A DNA stretch of 64,000 nt from Streptomyces venezuelae (GTDB taxonomy: Bacteria > Actinomycetota > Actinomycetes > Streptomycetales > Streptomycetaceae). Position numbers and translations under genes: made by a program. Numbering within the stretch: position 1 is the first letter of the stretch; every line of letters starts with the position of its first letter. Where the stretch lies: positions 6,368,001 to 6,432,000 of the forward strand of contig NZ_CP029189.1 of the NCBI RefSeq assembly GCF_008642275.1, in the 5' to 3' direction. The notes beneath the pieces are model-generated. The model did not search any database, was not told where the DNA came from, and was given only the letters and a program-made list of their open reading frames with translations. Shown here one piece after another: positions 7,514 to 16,771 of the stretch.

Positions 7514-8538
7514 TGGAACTGTCCATGATGCTCGACTACGCCGGCGACCCGCGCCGGGCCGCCGACCAGGCCGCCGCGCTGGAGTCGGCCGGGCTCGACG
7601 CCGTGTGGGTGGCCGAGGCCTGGGGGTTCGACTCCCCGACGATCATGGGCTATCTCGCCGCCCGCACCGAGCGGCTGAAGATCGGCTCGGCCATCCTCAA
7701 CGTCTACTCGCGCACCCCCGGCCTCATCGCCCAGACGGCCGCCGGCCTGGACGCGCTCTCGGGCGGCCGGGCGCTGCTCGGCCTCGGCGCCTCCGGCCCG
7801 CAGGTCGTCGAGGGCTGGCACGGGATGCCGTACGACAAGCCGCTCGGCCGCACGCGCGAGACGGTCGAGCTGTGCCGGCGCATCTGGCGCCGCGAGACCC
7901 TCGACCACCACGGCATCACCGACATGCCGCTGCCGCCGGAGCGCGGCACCGGGCTGGGCAAGCCGCTGAAGATCCTCACCCGTCCGGTCCGCCCCGCGAT
8001 CCCCGTCTACATCGCCTCGCTCGGCCCGGCCAACGTCCGGATGACCGCCGAGATCGCGGACGGCTGGCTGCCCACGCTCTTCATCCCGGAGAAGGCCGAC
8101 GCGGTGTGGGGCGGCCCGCTCGCCGAGGGGACGGCCAAGCGGTCGCCGGACCTCGGCCCGCTGCAGACCGTCGCGGGCGGCCTGCTCGCCATCGGCGACG
8201 ACGCGGCCGCCGTACGGGACCTCGCGCGCCCGCAGATCGCCCTGTACGTCGGCGGCATGGGCGCCGTCGGCAAGAACTTCTACAACGACCTGGCCGTCGC
8301 CTACGGCTACGGGGAAGAGGCCCGCCGGATCCAGGAGCTGTACCTCGCCGGGCGCAAACGAGACGCGGCCGCGGCCGTCCCGGACGAGTTCTGCGAGCTG
8401 ATGACGCTCTGCGGGCCCGAGGGCTACGTACGCGAGCGCGTCGAGGCCTTCCGCGAGGCGGGCGTCACCATGCTCAACGTCACACCGGTCGGCCCCGACC
8501 CGGCCAGGCTGATCGACACCGTCAAGAGCTGGCTCTGA
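7513..8538 (+). CDS. LLM class F420-dependent oxidoreductase
   Basis: 341 aa luciferase-like monooxygenase-fold protein of the F420-binding subfamily. Evidence is the N-terminal MELSMMLDYAGDPRRAADQA, SAGLDAVWVAEAWGFDS, RTERLKIGSAILNVYSR, and the LGLGASGPQVVEGWHG block typical of F420-dependent LLM enzymes (TIM barrel with a nonprolyl cis bond in SRTP). Cofactor F420 reduces or oxidises an unknown substrate. The start codon overlaps the racemase stop by one base (TGATG), indicating translational coupling and a joint role in acyl-CoA or steroid-like catabolism, where such enzymes are common. Confidence 0.9.
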   Translation: MELSMMLDYAGDPRRAADQAAALESAGLDAVWVAEAWGFDSPTIMGYLAARTERLKIGSAILNVYSRTPGLIAQTAAGLDALSGGRALLGLGASGPQVVEGWHGMPYDKPLGRTRETVELCRRIWRRETLDHHGITDMPLPPERGTGLGKPLKILTRPVRPAIPVYIASLGPANVRMTAEIADGWLPTLFIPEKADAVWGGPLAEGTAKRSPDLGPLQTVAGGLLAIGDDAAAVRDLARPQIALYVGGMGAVGKNFYNDLAVAYGYGEEARRIQELYLAGRKRDAAAAVPDEFCELMTLCGPEGYVRERVEAFREAGVTMLNVTPVGPDPARLIDTVKSWL

Positions 8539-8623
8539 GCGGCCCGGGGGAGTGCCAGGACTCCGTCCTCGGCCCGCTTCCCCACCCACCCGGAACCGAC
8601 CCGACCCGCTGAGAGGGGCCCCG

Positions 8624-9766
8624 ATGCAACGACGCATCTTCGACGCCGACCACGAGGCGTTCCGCGAGACCGTACGCACCTTCCTGAGCAAGGAGGTGCT
8701 GCCGCACTACGAGCAGTGGGAGCAGGACGGCATCGTCAGCCGCGAGGCCTGGCGGGCCGCCGGCCGGCAGGGACTGCTGGGCCTCGCCGTGCCCGAGGAG
8801 TACGGGGGCGGCGGGAACACGGACTTCCGCTACGCCGCCGTGATCGCCGAGGAGTTCACCCGCGCGGGCGCCCCCGGGCTCGCCATCGGCCTGCACAACG
8901 ACATCATCGGCCCCTACCTGACCTCGCTCGCCACCGAGGAGCAGAAGCGCCGCTGGCTGCCCGGCTTCTGCTCCGGGGAGACCATCACCGCCATCGCGAT
9001 GACCGAGCCGGGCGCGGGCTCCGACCTCCAGGGGATCCGGACCACCGCCGAGGACCACGGCGACCACTGGGTGCTGAACGGCTCCAAGACCTTCATCTCC
9101 AACGGCATCCTCGCCGACCTGGTGATCGTGGTCGCGAAGACCACCCCCGAGGGCGGGGCGCACGGCCTGTCGCTGCTGGTCGTCGAGCGGGGCGCGGAGG
9201 GCTTCGAGCGCGGCCGCAACCTCGACAAGATCGGCCAGAAGTCCCAGGACACCGCCGAACTGTTCTTCAACGACGTACGCGTCCCGAAGGAGAACCTGCT
9301 CGGCGAGCTGAACGGCGCCTTCGTCCATCTGATGACCAATCTCGCGCAGGAGCGGATGGGCATCGCGATGGCGGGCATCGCCGCCGCCGAGCACCTGCTG
9401 GAGATCACCACCCAGTACGTGAAGGAGCGCGAGGCCTTCGGCCGTCCGCTGGCCAAGCTGCAGCACATCCGGTTCGAGATAGCGGAGATGGCCACCGAGG
9501 TCGCCGTCACCCGGACCTTCCTCGACCGCTGCATCACGGACCACTCGAACGGCGAACTGGACCACGTGCACGCCTCCATGGCCAAGTGGTGGGCCACCGA
9601 GCTGCAGAAACGCGTCGCCGACCGCTGCCTGCAACTCCACGGCGGCTACGGCTACATGACCGAGTACCGGGTCGCCCGGGCCTTCACCGACGGTCGCATC
9701 CAGACCATCTACGGCGGCACGACCGAGATCATGAAGGAGATCATCGGCCGTTCGCTGCTCGGCTGA
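8624..9766 (+). CDS. acyl-CoA dehydrogenase
   Basis: 380 aa FAD-dependent acyl-CoA dehydrogenase, catalysing the first step of beta-oxidation (acyl-CoA to trans-2-enoyl-CoA). The N-terminal helical domain starts MQRRIFDADHEAFRETVRTF. The FAD-binding block AIAMTEPGAGSDLQGIRTTA, the WVLNGSKTFISNG strand and the C-terminal YGGTTEIMKEIIGRSL with the catalytic glutamate in TTE are all intact. ATG 8624 is preceded by GAGAGGGG (8611-8618). It lies 85 bp after the LLM gene in the same direction and probably belongs to the same operon. Confidence 0.95.
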   Translation: MQRRIFDADHEAFRETVRTFLSKEVLPHYEQWEQDGIVSREAWRAAGRQGLLGLAVPEEYGGGGNTDFRYAAVIAEEFTRAGAPGLAIGLHNDIIGPYLTSLATEEQKRRWLPGFCSGETITAIAMTEPGAGSDLQGIRTTAEDHGDHWVLNGSKTFISNGILADLVIVVAKTTPEGGAHGLSLLVVERGAEGFERGRNLDKIGQKSQDTAELFFNDVRVPKENLLGELNGAFVHLMTNLAQERMGIAMAGIAAAEHLLEITTQYVKEREAFGRPLAKLQHIRFEIAEMATEVAVTRTFLDRCITDHSNGELDHVHASMAKWWATELQKRVADRCLQLHGGYGYMTEYRVARAFTDGRIQTIYGGTTEIMKEIIGRSLLG

Positions 9767-9823
9767 ACTCCCCTTCCGCCCCCCTGGACACCTCCCCTTG
9801 GACACCTCCGAAAGGCTTGACCA

Positions 9824-11038
9824 GTGAGCACCGAAGCTTACGTATACGACGCGATCCGCACCCCGCGCGGCCGCGGCAAGGCCAATGGCGCCCTGCACGG
9901 CACCAAGCCGATCGACCTGGTCGTCGGACTCATCGACGCCCTGCGCGAGCGCAACCCCGGCCTGGACCCGGCCACCATCGACGACATCGTGCTCGGCGTC
10001 GTCGGCCCGGTCGGCGACCAGGGCTCCGACATCGCCCGCATCGCGGCCATTGCCGCCGGGCTCCCGGACACCGTCGCCGGCGTCCAGGAGAACCGCTTCT
10101 GCGCCTCGGGCCTGGAAGCCGTCAACCTGGCCGCCGCGAAGGTCCGCTCCGGCTGGGAGGACCTGGTCCTCGCAGGCGGCGTGGAGTCGATGTCCCGCGT
10201 CCCGATGGCCTCCGACGGCGGCGCCTGGTTCGCCGACCCGATGACCAACTGGGACACCGGCTTCGTCCCGCAGGGCATCGGCGCCGACCTGATCGCCACC
10301 ATCGAGGGCTTCTCCCGGCGCGACGTCGACGAGTACGCGGCCCTCTCCCAGGAGCGGGCGGCCGCCGCCATCAAGGACGGCCGCTTCGCGAAGTCCGTGG
10401 TTCCCGTCACCGACCGCAACGGCCTGATCGTCCTGGACCACGACGAGTTCGTCCGCCCCGGCACCACCGCCGACACCCTCGCCAAGCTGAAGCCCTCCTT
10501 CGCCGACATCGGCGAGCTCGGCGGCTTCGACGCCGTCGCGCTGCAGAAGTACCACTGGGTCGAGAAGATCGACCACGTCCACCACGCGGGCAACTCCTCC
10601 GGCATCGTCGACGGCGCCTCGCTCGTCGCCATCGGCTCCCGCGAGGCGGGCGAGCGCAACGGCCTGACCCCGCGCGCCCGGATCGTCTCGGCGGCCGTCT
10701 CCGGCTCCGAGCCCACCATCATGCTCACCGGCCCCGCCCCGGCCACCCGCAAGGCCCTCGCCAAGGCCGGCCTGACCATCGACGACATCGACCTCGTCGA
10801 GATCAACGAGGCCTTCGCCGGCGTCGTCCTGCGCTTCGTCAAGGACATGGACCTGTCCCTCGACAAGGTCAACGTCAACGGCGGTGCCATCGCGCTCGGC
10901 CACCCGCTCGGCGCCACCGGCGCGATGATCCTCGGCACGATCGTCGACGAGCTGGAGCGCCAGGACAAGCGCTACGGGCTCGTCACCCTCTGCGTCGGCG
11001 GCGGCATGGGCGTCGCGACCATCGTCGAACGCCTCTGA
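9824..11038 (+). CDS. acetyl-CoA C-acyltransferase (thiolase)
   Basis: 404 aa thiolase, cleaving 3-ketoacyl-CoA to acetyl- or propionyl-CoA in the last step of beta-oxidation. The nucleophilic cysteine is C93 in [12 protein letters not shown]. The second active-site blocks are [18 protein letters not shown] (His) and LCVGGGMG (Cys) near the C-terminus. The GTG start at 9824 follows GAAAGG. A near-duplicate GGACACCTCC occurs twice just upstream (9786-9809). It is followed after 50 bp by the FadB-like gene, giving the classical FadA-FadB pairing. Confidence 0.95.
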   Translation: MSTEAYVYDAIRTPRGRGKANGALHGTKPIDLVVGLIDALRERNPGLDPATIDDIVLGVVGPVGDQGSDIARIAAIAAGLPDTVAGVQENRFCASGLEAVNLAAAKVRSGWEDLVLAGGVESMSRVPMASDGGAWFADPMTNWDTGFVPQGIGADLIATIEGFSRRDVDEYAALSQERAAAAIKDGRFAKSVVPVTDRNGLIVLDHDEFVRPGTTADTLAKLKPSFADIGELGGFDAVALQKYHWVEKIDHVHHAGNSSGIVDGASLVAIGSREAGERNGLTPRARIVSAAVSGSEPTIMLTGPAPATRKALAKAGLTIDDIDLVEINEAFAGVVLRFVKDMDLSLDKVNVNGGAIALGHPLGATGAMILGTIVDELERQDKRYGLVTLCVGGGMGVATIVERL

Positions 11039-11088
11039 CCGTCCTGTTCCCCCTGCCCACCGGACCTTCCGAAACGAAAGCAGTGACC

Positions 11089-13260
11089 ATGAGCGAGTCC
11101 ACCACGATCCGCTGGGAACAGGACGAGACCGGCGTCGTCACCCTGATCCTCGACGACCCCAGTCAGTCCGCCAACACGATGAACCAGGCCTTCAAGGACT
11201 CCATCGCCGCGATCGCCGACCGCGCCGAGGCCGAGAAGGACTCCATCCGCGGCATCGTCTTCACCTCCGCCAAGAAGACCTTCTTCGCGGGCGGCGACCT
11301 CAAGGACATGATCCGGCTCCGCCCCGAGCACGCGCAGATCGCCTTCGACACCGGCACCGAGATCAAGCGCTCCCTGCGCCGGATCGAGACCCTCGGCAAG
11401 CCCGTCGTCGCCGCGATCAACGGCGCTGCCCTCGGCGGCGGTTACGAGATCGCCCTCGCCTGCCACCACCGGGTCGCCCTCGACGCGCCCGGCTCCAAGA
11501 TCGGCCTGCCCGAGGTCACCCTCGGCCTGCTCCCGGCCGGTGGCGGTGTCACCCGTACGGTGCGCCTGATGGGCATCGCCGACGCGCTGCTCAAGGTGCT
11601 GCTCCAGGGCACCCAGTACACCCCGCAGCGCGCCCTCGACAACGGCCTCGTCCACGAACTGGCCGCCACCCCCGAGGAGATGCTGGCCAAGGCCCGCGCC
11701 TTCATCGACGCCAACCCCGAGTCGCAGCAGCCCTGGGACGTCCCCGGCTACCGCATCCCGGGCGGCACGCCGTCGAACCCGAAGTTCGCCGCCAACCTCC
11801 CGGCGTTCCCGGCCAACCTGAAGAAGCAGCTGAACGGGGCCCCGTACCCGGCCCCGCGCAACATCCTGGCCTGCGCCGTCGAGGGTGCCCAGGTGGACTT
11901 CGAGACCGCGCAGACCATCGAGGCCCGCTACTTCACCGAGCTGGTCACCGGCCAGACGGCCAAGAACATGATCCAGGCGTTCTTCTTCGACCTGCAGGCC
12001 GTCAACGCGGGCCGCAGCCGCCCGCAGGGCGTCGAGCCGCGCAAGGTCCGCAAGGTCGCCGTCCTCGGCGCCGGCATGATGGGCGCCGGCATCGCCTACT
12101 CCTGCGCCCGCGCGGGCATCGAGGTGGTGCTGAAGGACGTCTCGCTCGATGCCGCCGCCAAGGGCAAGGCGTACTCCGAGAAGCTGCTCGACAAGGCGCT
12201 CGCCCGCGGCCGGACCACCGAGGCGGGGCGCGCCGAGCTGCTCGCCCGGATCACCCCGACCGCGGAGGCGGCCGACCTCGCGGGCTGCGACGCCGTGATC
12301 GAGGCGGTCTTCGAGGACACCGCCCTCAAGCACAGGGTGTTCCAGGAGATCCAGGACGTCATCGCACCGGACGCGCTGCTGTGCTCCAACACCTCCACGC
12401 TGCCGATCTCCGGACTCGCGGAGGGAGTGAAGCGCCCGGCAGACTTCATCGGGCTGCACTTCTTCTCGCCCGTGGACAAGATGCCGCTGGTGGAGATCAT
12501 CAAGGGGGAGCGGACCGGCGACGAGGCCATCGCCCGCGCCTTCGACCTGGTCCGCCAGATCAACAAGACGCCGATCGTGGTCAACGACTCGCGCGGCTTC
12601 TTCACCTCCCGTGTCATCGGCCAGTTCATCAACGAGGGCGTCGCGATGATCGGCGAGGGCGCCGAGCCCGCCTCGGTCGAGCAGGCGGCGGCCCAGGCCG
12701 GCTACCCGGCCAAGGTGCTCTCGCTGATGGACGAGCTCACCCTCACCCTGCCGCGCAAGATCCGCAACGAGAGCCGCAAGGCCTTCGAGGCCGAGGGCAA
12801 GCCGTGGACGGAGCACCCCGCCGACGCGGTCATCGACCGCATGGTGGACGAGTTCGGCCGCCCCGGGCGCAGCGGCGGGGCCGGCTTCTACGAGTACGAC
12901 GAGTCCGGCAAGCGCTCCCGCATCTGGCCGGGCCTGCGTGAGCACTTCGCCAAGCCCGGGTACGAGATCCCGTTCGAGGACATGAAGGAGCGGATGCTCT
13001 TCTCGGAGGCCCTGGACACCGTCCGCTGCCTCGACGAGGGCGTCCTCACCTCGATCGCCGACGCCAACATCGGCTCCGTCATGGGCATCGGCTTCCCGGC
13101 CTGGACGGGCGGCGTGATCCAGTACATCAACGGCTACGAGGGCGGCCTGCCCGGCTTCGTGGCCCGTGCCCGCGAGCTCGCCGACACGTACGGCGAGCGC
13201 TTCATCCCGCCGGCCTCGCTGGTCGCGAAGGCGGAGCGCGGCGAGACCTACGCGGACTGA
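11089..13260 (+). CDS. FadB-like enoyl-CoA hydratase / 3-hydroxyacyl-CoA dehydrogenase fusion
   Basis: 723 aa bifunctional beta-oxidation protein. Residues about 1-190 form a crotonase domain (oxyanion-hole GGGYEIALACH and LPEVTLGLLPAGGG, with the hydratase glutamate in LPE). From about residue 327 there is a 3-hydroxyacyl-CoA dehydrogenase with NAD site GAGMMGAGIAYSCARAG and catalytic histidine in LHFFSPVDKMPLVEII (about H457), then two C-terminal dehydrogenase domains. It hydrates enoyl-CoA and oxidises the hydroxyacyl product for the upstream thiolase. ATG 11089 sits 8 bases after GAAAG; a GTG two codons earlier is less likely. Long open frame upstream of 11089 is out-of-frame shadow of the preceding genes. 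Confidence 0.95.
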   Translation: MSESTTIRWEQDETGVVTLILDDPSQSANTMNQAFKDSIAAIADRAEAEKDSIRGIVFTSAKKTFFAGGDLKDMIRLRPEHAQIAFDTGTEIKRSLRRIETLGKPVVAAINGAALGGGYEIALACHHRVALDAPGSKIGLPEVTLGLLPAGGGVTRTVRLMGIADALLKVLLQGTQYTPQRALDNGLVHELAATPEEMLAKARAFIDANPESQQPWDVPGYRIPGGTPSNPKFAANLPAFPANLKKQLNGAPYPAPRNILACAVEGAQVDFETAQTIEARYFTELVTGQTAKNMIQAFFFDLQAVNAGRSRPQGVEPRKVRKVAVLGAGMMGAGIAYSCARAGIEVVLKDVSLDAAAKGKAYSEKLLDKALARGRTTEAGRAELLARITPTAEAADLAGCDAVIEAVFEDTALKHRVFQEIQDVIAPDALLCSNTSTLPISGLAEGVKRPADFIGLHFFSPVDKMPLVEIIKGERTGDEAIARAFDLVRQINKTPIVVNDSRGFFTSRVIGQFINEGVAMIGEGAEPASVEQAAAQAGYPAKVLSLMDELTLTLPRKIRNESRKAFEAEGKPWTEHPADAVIDRMVDEFGRPGRSGGAGFYEYDESGKRSRIWPGLREHFAKPGYEIPFEDMKERMLFSEALDTVRCLDEGVLTSIADANIGSVMGIGFPAWTGGVIQYINGYEGGLPGFVARARELADTYGERFIPPASLVAKAERGETYAD

Positions 13261-13279
13261 TCCCGCAACGGCCCCCGGG

Positions 13280-13314
13280 CCGCCCCGGGCCCGCCCGTGA
13301 GCGGCCCGGGGCGG
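13280..13314 (+). terminator. intrinsic terminator-like hairpin after fadB-like gene
   Basis: Perfect 12-bp stem (13280-13291 with 13303-13314, CCGCCCCGGGCC) and an 11-nt loop, 20 bp after the stop, followed by the pyrimidine-rich TCCTTCCGTTCC. Confidence 0.75.
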
Positions 13315-13378
13315 TCCTTCCGTTCCTGCCGGTTCCGGTTCCTGCCGTTCCTGCCGGTTCCTTCCGGTTCTTTCGGGT
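13315..13378. repeat. short pyrimidine-rich tandem repeats (GTTCCTGCCG units)
   Basis: Directly after the terminator hairpin, GTTCCTGCCG or TTCCTGCCG occurs three times (about 13322, 13339, 13348), interspersed with GGTTCC. This forms a 60-bp low-complexity tract up to the convergent stop codon of the next gene. It could strengthen termination in both directions. Confidence 0.7.
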
Positions 13379-14052
13379 CAGCCCTCGGACGGGGCGAGGC
13401 GGGCGAACAGCCCGTGTCGCGGAGCCCCGTCCGGGGCGGACCAGCCGGCCAGCACCCGTCGCCCCGGGCCGTCTCCGGCGGGAGCGGGACCGTCGTGCAG
13501 GACGCGGCACACGGTCAGGGCCGCCCCCGGGCCTTCCCGGCCCGCCGGGCCCACGGTGACCAGGCTCGCGTCGGCGGTGTCCGTCACGGTCCCGGGGCCG
13601 GACAGGTCCTGCGGCAGCCCGGCCCCCTCGGTACGGACCTCGACCGCCGGGTCGGGGACGCCGCTCTCGTTCTGGTCCTGGGCCGTCGTACGCCCCGCCA
13701 GCAGGGCCAGCAACTGCTCGACCAGGACCACGTCGTGGGTCCCGTCGTAGACCCAGCGACGGCCCAGCACACCGTGCTCGGAGGTGCCGATCAGGCCGTC
13801 CTCGGCCCCTTCCAGCGGAGCCCCGCGGTAGGTCAGCGGGACCAGGTAGGTCACCGGCCCGTCCCCGGCGGCATCGGTGACCACCATGAACTCGATGCCC
13901 ACCTCGCCCTCGGGGTCGTCGAGCCGGAAACCGCCGGCCTTGGCGAGCTGCGGGGCACCGGCGCCGCCCCGGTACCAGGGGCGCCGGGGCAGCCAGGCGG
14001 CCAGGAGTTCGAGCTTGCCGGGCGACATGGTGGTGCGGTGGATGACAGCCAT
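13378..14052 (-). CDS. maltokinase N-terminal cap-like domain protein (stand-alone)
   Basis: 224 aa protein that resembles the N-terminal cap of actinobacterial maltokinase (Mak/Pep2): FMVVTDAAGDGPVTYLVPL, TYRGAPLEGAEDGLIGTSEHG and VLGRRWVYDGTHD are highly characteristic. The kinase catalytic domain is missing, so it is a stand-alone cap-like protein of unknown function, as also seen in other actinomycetes. ATG 14052 is chosen; a TTG at 14061 is possible. The gene begins 10 bp after the MerR regulator stop on the same strand, so the two are probably cotranscribed. Confidence 0.75.
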   Translation of the reverse strand: MAVIHRTTMSPGKLELLAAWLPRRPWYRGGAGAPQLAKAGGFRLDDPEGEVGIEFMVVTDAAGDGPVTYLVPLTYRGAPLEGAEDGLIGTSEHGVLGRRWVYDGTHDVVLVEQLLALLAGRTTAQDQNESGVPDPAVEVRTEGAGLPQDLSGPGTVTDTADASLVTVGPAGREGPGAALTVCRVLHDGPAPAGDGPGRRVLAGWSAPDGAPRHGLFARLAPSEG

Positions 14053-14062
14053 GATCCACAAA

Positions 14063-14836
14063 CTACCCGGGCGGCCGCGGTGCCGACCGTTCGCGCGACC
14101 CGCCGCCGGCTTCCGGTTCCGAGGCGAAGGCCGCCCTCAGTTCCTCCCGAAGCGACCGCTGGAAGGCCGTCACCAGCGCCTGGACCACCATCGGCTGCAT
14201 GTGCGCCGACAGCGCCTTCATCGACTCCACCCGCTCCGGATCGCTCTCGCCCTCCGTGAACGGCCCCCACACCTCGTCCCGGAACAGCGCCGTCAGCTCG
14301 TGCGCCGCCGACCTGGCGTGCTCCATCAGCACCCTGCGCGCCGCCAGGATCGTCTCGTGGGCGATCGGCACGTCGAGCAGCGCGACCCCGAGCCGCAGCA
14401 GCCCCACGTCCACCCGGAACCCGTCCCCCGAGGCGGCGAGCACGTTCATCGCCTTCAGCCGCCGCACGTCGGTGTCCGACAGGCTCCGCCCCGCCCGCTT
14501 CTCCAGCTCCTCCCGCGACACCTCCCGGGCCGCGTCCGGAGCCCAACTGGCGACCATCGCCCGGTGGATGGCCAGGTCATGGGCGCTCAGGTCGTCGGGC
14601 AGCGCGTCCAGGTAGCGCTCGATCGCGGACAGGGTCATGCCCTGGTGCTGCAGCTCCTCGATCAGCGCGAGCCGGGACAGGTGTTCCGGCCCGTAGTGCC
14701 CCACCCGACGAGGGCCGATCACGGGAGGGGGCAAAAGTCCGCGGGTGCTGTAGAAACGAACGGTGCGCACGGTGACGCCCGCCCTGGCCGCCAGCTCGTC
14801 GACGGTGAGCATCGGCTCGGGTGCCTGGTCGGCCAT
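14063..14836 (-). CDS. MerR family transcriptional regulator
   Basis: 257 aa regulator. The N-terminal winged HTH of the MerR family covers residues about 8-75 (LTVDELAARAGVTVRTVRFY, then the RVGHYGPEHLSRLALIEEL wing and MTLSAIERYLDAL). The rest is a long helical effector domain rather than a short metal-binding tail, as in MerR-type regulators of acyl-CoA or drug metabolism. The start is placed at ATG 14836 (MADQAPEP). It is divergent from the acyl-CoA synthetase gene with 85 bp between start codons containing a small palindrome, so it most likely controls that gene and itself, perhaps also the acyl-CoA degradation genes upstream. Confidence 0.9.
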   Translation of the reverse strand: MADQAPEPMLTVDELAARAGVTVRTVRFYSTRGLLPPPVIGPRRVGHYGPEHLSRLALIEELQHQGMTLSAIERYLDALPDDLSAHDLAIHRAMVASWAPDAAREVSREELEKRAGRSLSDTDVRRLKAMNVLAASGDGFRVDVGLLRLGVALLDVPIAHETILAARRVLMEHARSAAHELTALFRDEVWGPFTEGESDPERVESMKALSAHMQPMVVQALVTAFQRSLREELRAAFASEPEAGGGSRERSAPRPPG

Positions 14837-14921
14837 CGTCTGCGCCTCGCTCTCTGCTCCACAGCTTGGGTTCAACAGTATTGCTGTCGCACCAACGATG
14901 TGAAACGGCCAGGAGCTGCCC
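14837..14921. promoter_or_regulatory. divergent MerR / acyl-CoA synthetase promoter with palindrome
   Basis: 85-bp intergenic region. ACAG-TATTG-CTGT (14875-14887) is an inverted repeat, nested in ACAGC (14861-14865) and GCTGT (14883-14887). The tract is AT-richer than its surroundings and is the natural MerR operator candidate. GGAG lies about 10 bases before ATG 14922. Confidence 0.5.
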
Positions 14922-16763
14922 ATGACCACGAACCTGCGACTGCCCGGACGACCCGAAGAGATCACCCTGCCGGCCCTGCTGTCCCGCAACGCCGCCGAGT
15001 ACGCGGAGCTGCCCGCCCTCTCCTGGCGGGACGGCCCCGACGCCGACGGGTGGACGACCCTCACCTGGGGCGAGGTGCGCCGCAAGGTCGCCGTCCTCGC
15101 CTCCGGATACGCCGCCCTCGGCGTCGAGCGCGGCGAGCACGTGCTGATGATGATGGGCAACCGCCCCGAGCACTGGCTCAGCGACCTCGCCCTCGTCCAC
15201 CTCGGTGCCGTGCCCGTCACCGTGTACGGGACCTCCGCACCCGAGCAGATCGCGCACATCGCCCGCCACAGCCGGGCCCGGGTCGCCGTCGTCGAGGGCG
15301 CGCGCGAACTCCTGCGGTGGGAACCGCTGCTGGCCGACCCGGCGGTGCCGCTGGAGCGTCTCGTCGTGGCGGAGGCCGCCGAGGCGGGCGGGCACTCCAC
15401 CTACGGCTCCCTGTACTCCGGCGGGGCCCGGTTCCACCGAGCCGAGGCCTTCGAGAAGGCCTGGCGGGAGACCCGCTCCGAGGACCCGCTGACCGTCGTC
15501 TACACCTCGGGCACCACCGGCGACCCCAAGGGCGTCCGGCTGACCCACCGCAACCTCATGCTCCAGGCGATCCGCCTCGACCGGCACGTGGACCTGCCCG
15601 AGCACGCCGAGCACATCTGCTACCTGCCCTTCGCGCACATCGCCGAGCGGGTCCTCGGGATCTACCTGCCCCTGCTGCGGGCCTCGCACGTCATGCTGTG
15701 CGCCGACCCCACCGCCGTGTCGGCGGCCGTCCGCGAACTGCGGCCGGTGCAGTTCTTCGGCGTGCCCCGGGTGTGGGAGAAGCTCGCCGCCTCGGTGCGC
15801 GCGGTCCTCGCCCAGCTGCCCGAGGCGCAGCGCACCGCCATCGAGGCCGCCAACGACCTGGCCCGCGCCCGGGCCGGCCACCGGGAGCGCGGCGAGGAGG
15901 TGCCGGCCGCGCTCGAAGCCTCGTACGCGGGGGCCAAGGAGCAGGTGCTGGACCCGCTGCTGCGGCTCGCCGGGATGGACCGGCTGATGTGGACGGCCAG
16001 CGCCACCGCGCCGATGCCAATCGACGTGGTCCGCTTCTGGGCAGGCTGGGGCATCACCATCATGGACGCCTGGGGGCTCACCGAGACCTCGGGTGTGTGC
16101 ACGGTCAACAGCCCGGACGCCTTCCGGCTCGGCTCGGTGGGCCGCCCGATCGAGGGGCTGGAACTGAGGCTGGCCGAGGACGGGGAGATCCTCACCCGCG
16201 GGGCGACCGTCTTCGGCGGCTACCTGCGGCCGGACGGCTCGGTGGAGAGCGCCGCGGACACCGAGGGCTGGTTCCCGACCGGGGACATCGGCCGGGTCGA
16301 CGAGGACGGGTTCCTCTGGCTGACCGACCGCAAGAAGGAACTGATCATCACCTCGAACGGCAAGAACGTCTCTCCCGCCCTGGTGGAGAACACGGTCAAG
16401 GAGCACCCGCTGATCGGCCAGGCGCTCGTGCACGGTGACGGCCGCTCCTACCTCGTCGCCCTGCTGGTCCTGGACCCGGAGCTGGCCCCGGTCTGGGCGG
16501 CCGCCCGCGGCGTCGAGTCCGCCTCCCTGTCCGAACTCGCCGCGCACCCGGCCGTCCGGGACGAGATCGCCCGCGCGGTGGAGGCGGCCAACGCCCGGCT
16601 CAACCGGACCGAACAGATCAAGCGGTACCGGCTGCTGACCGAGGAATGGGGCCCCGAGACCGGGGAACTCACGCCTTCGCTCAAGCTCCGCCGCCGGGTG
16701 GTCCGCGACAAGTACGGCGCCCTGATCGACGGCCTGTACGAGGACCCGTACGAGACCGCCTGA
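14922..16763 (+). CDS. AMP-dependent long-chain fatty-acid-CoA ligase (FadD15-like)
   Basis: 613 aa ANL-superfamily acyl-CoA synthetase, forming acyl-AMP and then acyl-CoA from fatty acid, ATP and CoA. The phosphate-binding motif [13 protein letters not shown] is at about residues 191-203, with [11 protein letters not shown] downstream as in bacterial long-chain ligases of the FadD15/FACL type. The [11 protein letters not shown] block and the hinge [31 protein letters not shown] follow, with the catalytic lysine region near the C-terminus. It feeds acyl-CoAs to the beta-oxidation genes upstream. It is divergent from a MerR regulator and ends at a strong hairpin. Confidence 0.95.
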   Translation: [613 protein letters not shown]

Positions 16764-16771
16764 TCAGGCGT

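Noticed and set aside
8716-11088. Very long open frame running into the FadB-like gene from upstream (would give a 1,514-residue protein)
   Set aside because: The upstream part is Arg/Pro/His-rich antiphase translation of the acyl-CoA dehydrogenase and thiolase genes, which have complete motifs; ATG 11089 with its SD is the real start.
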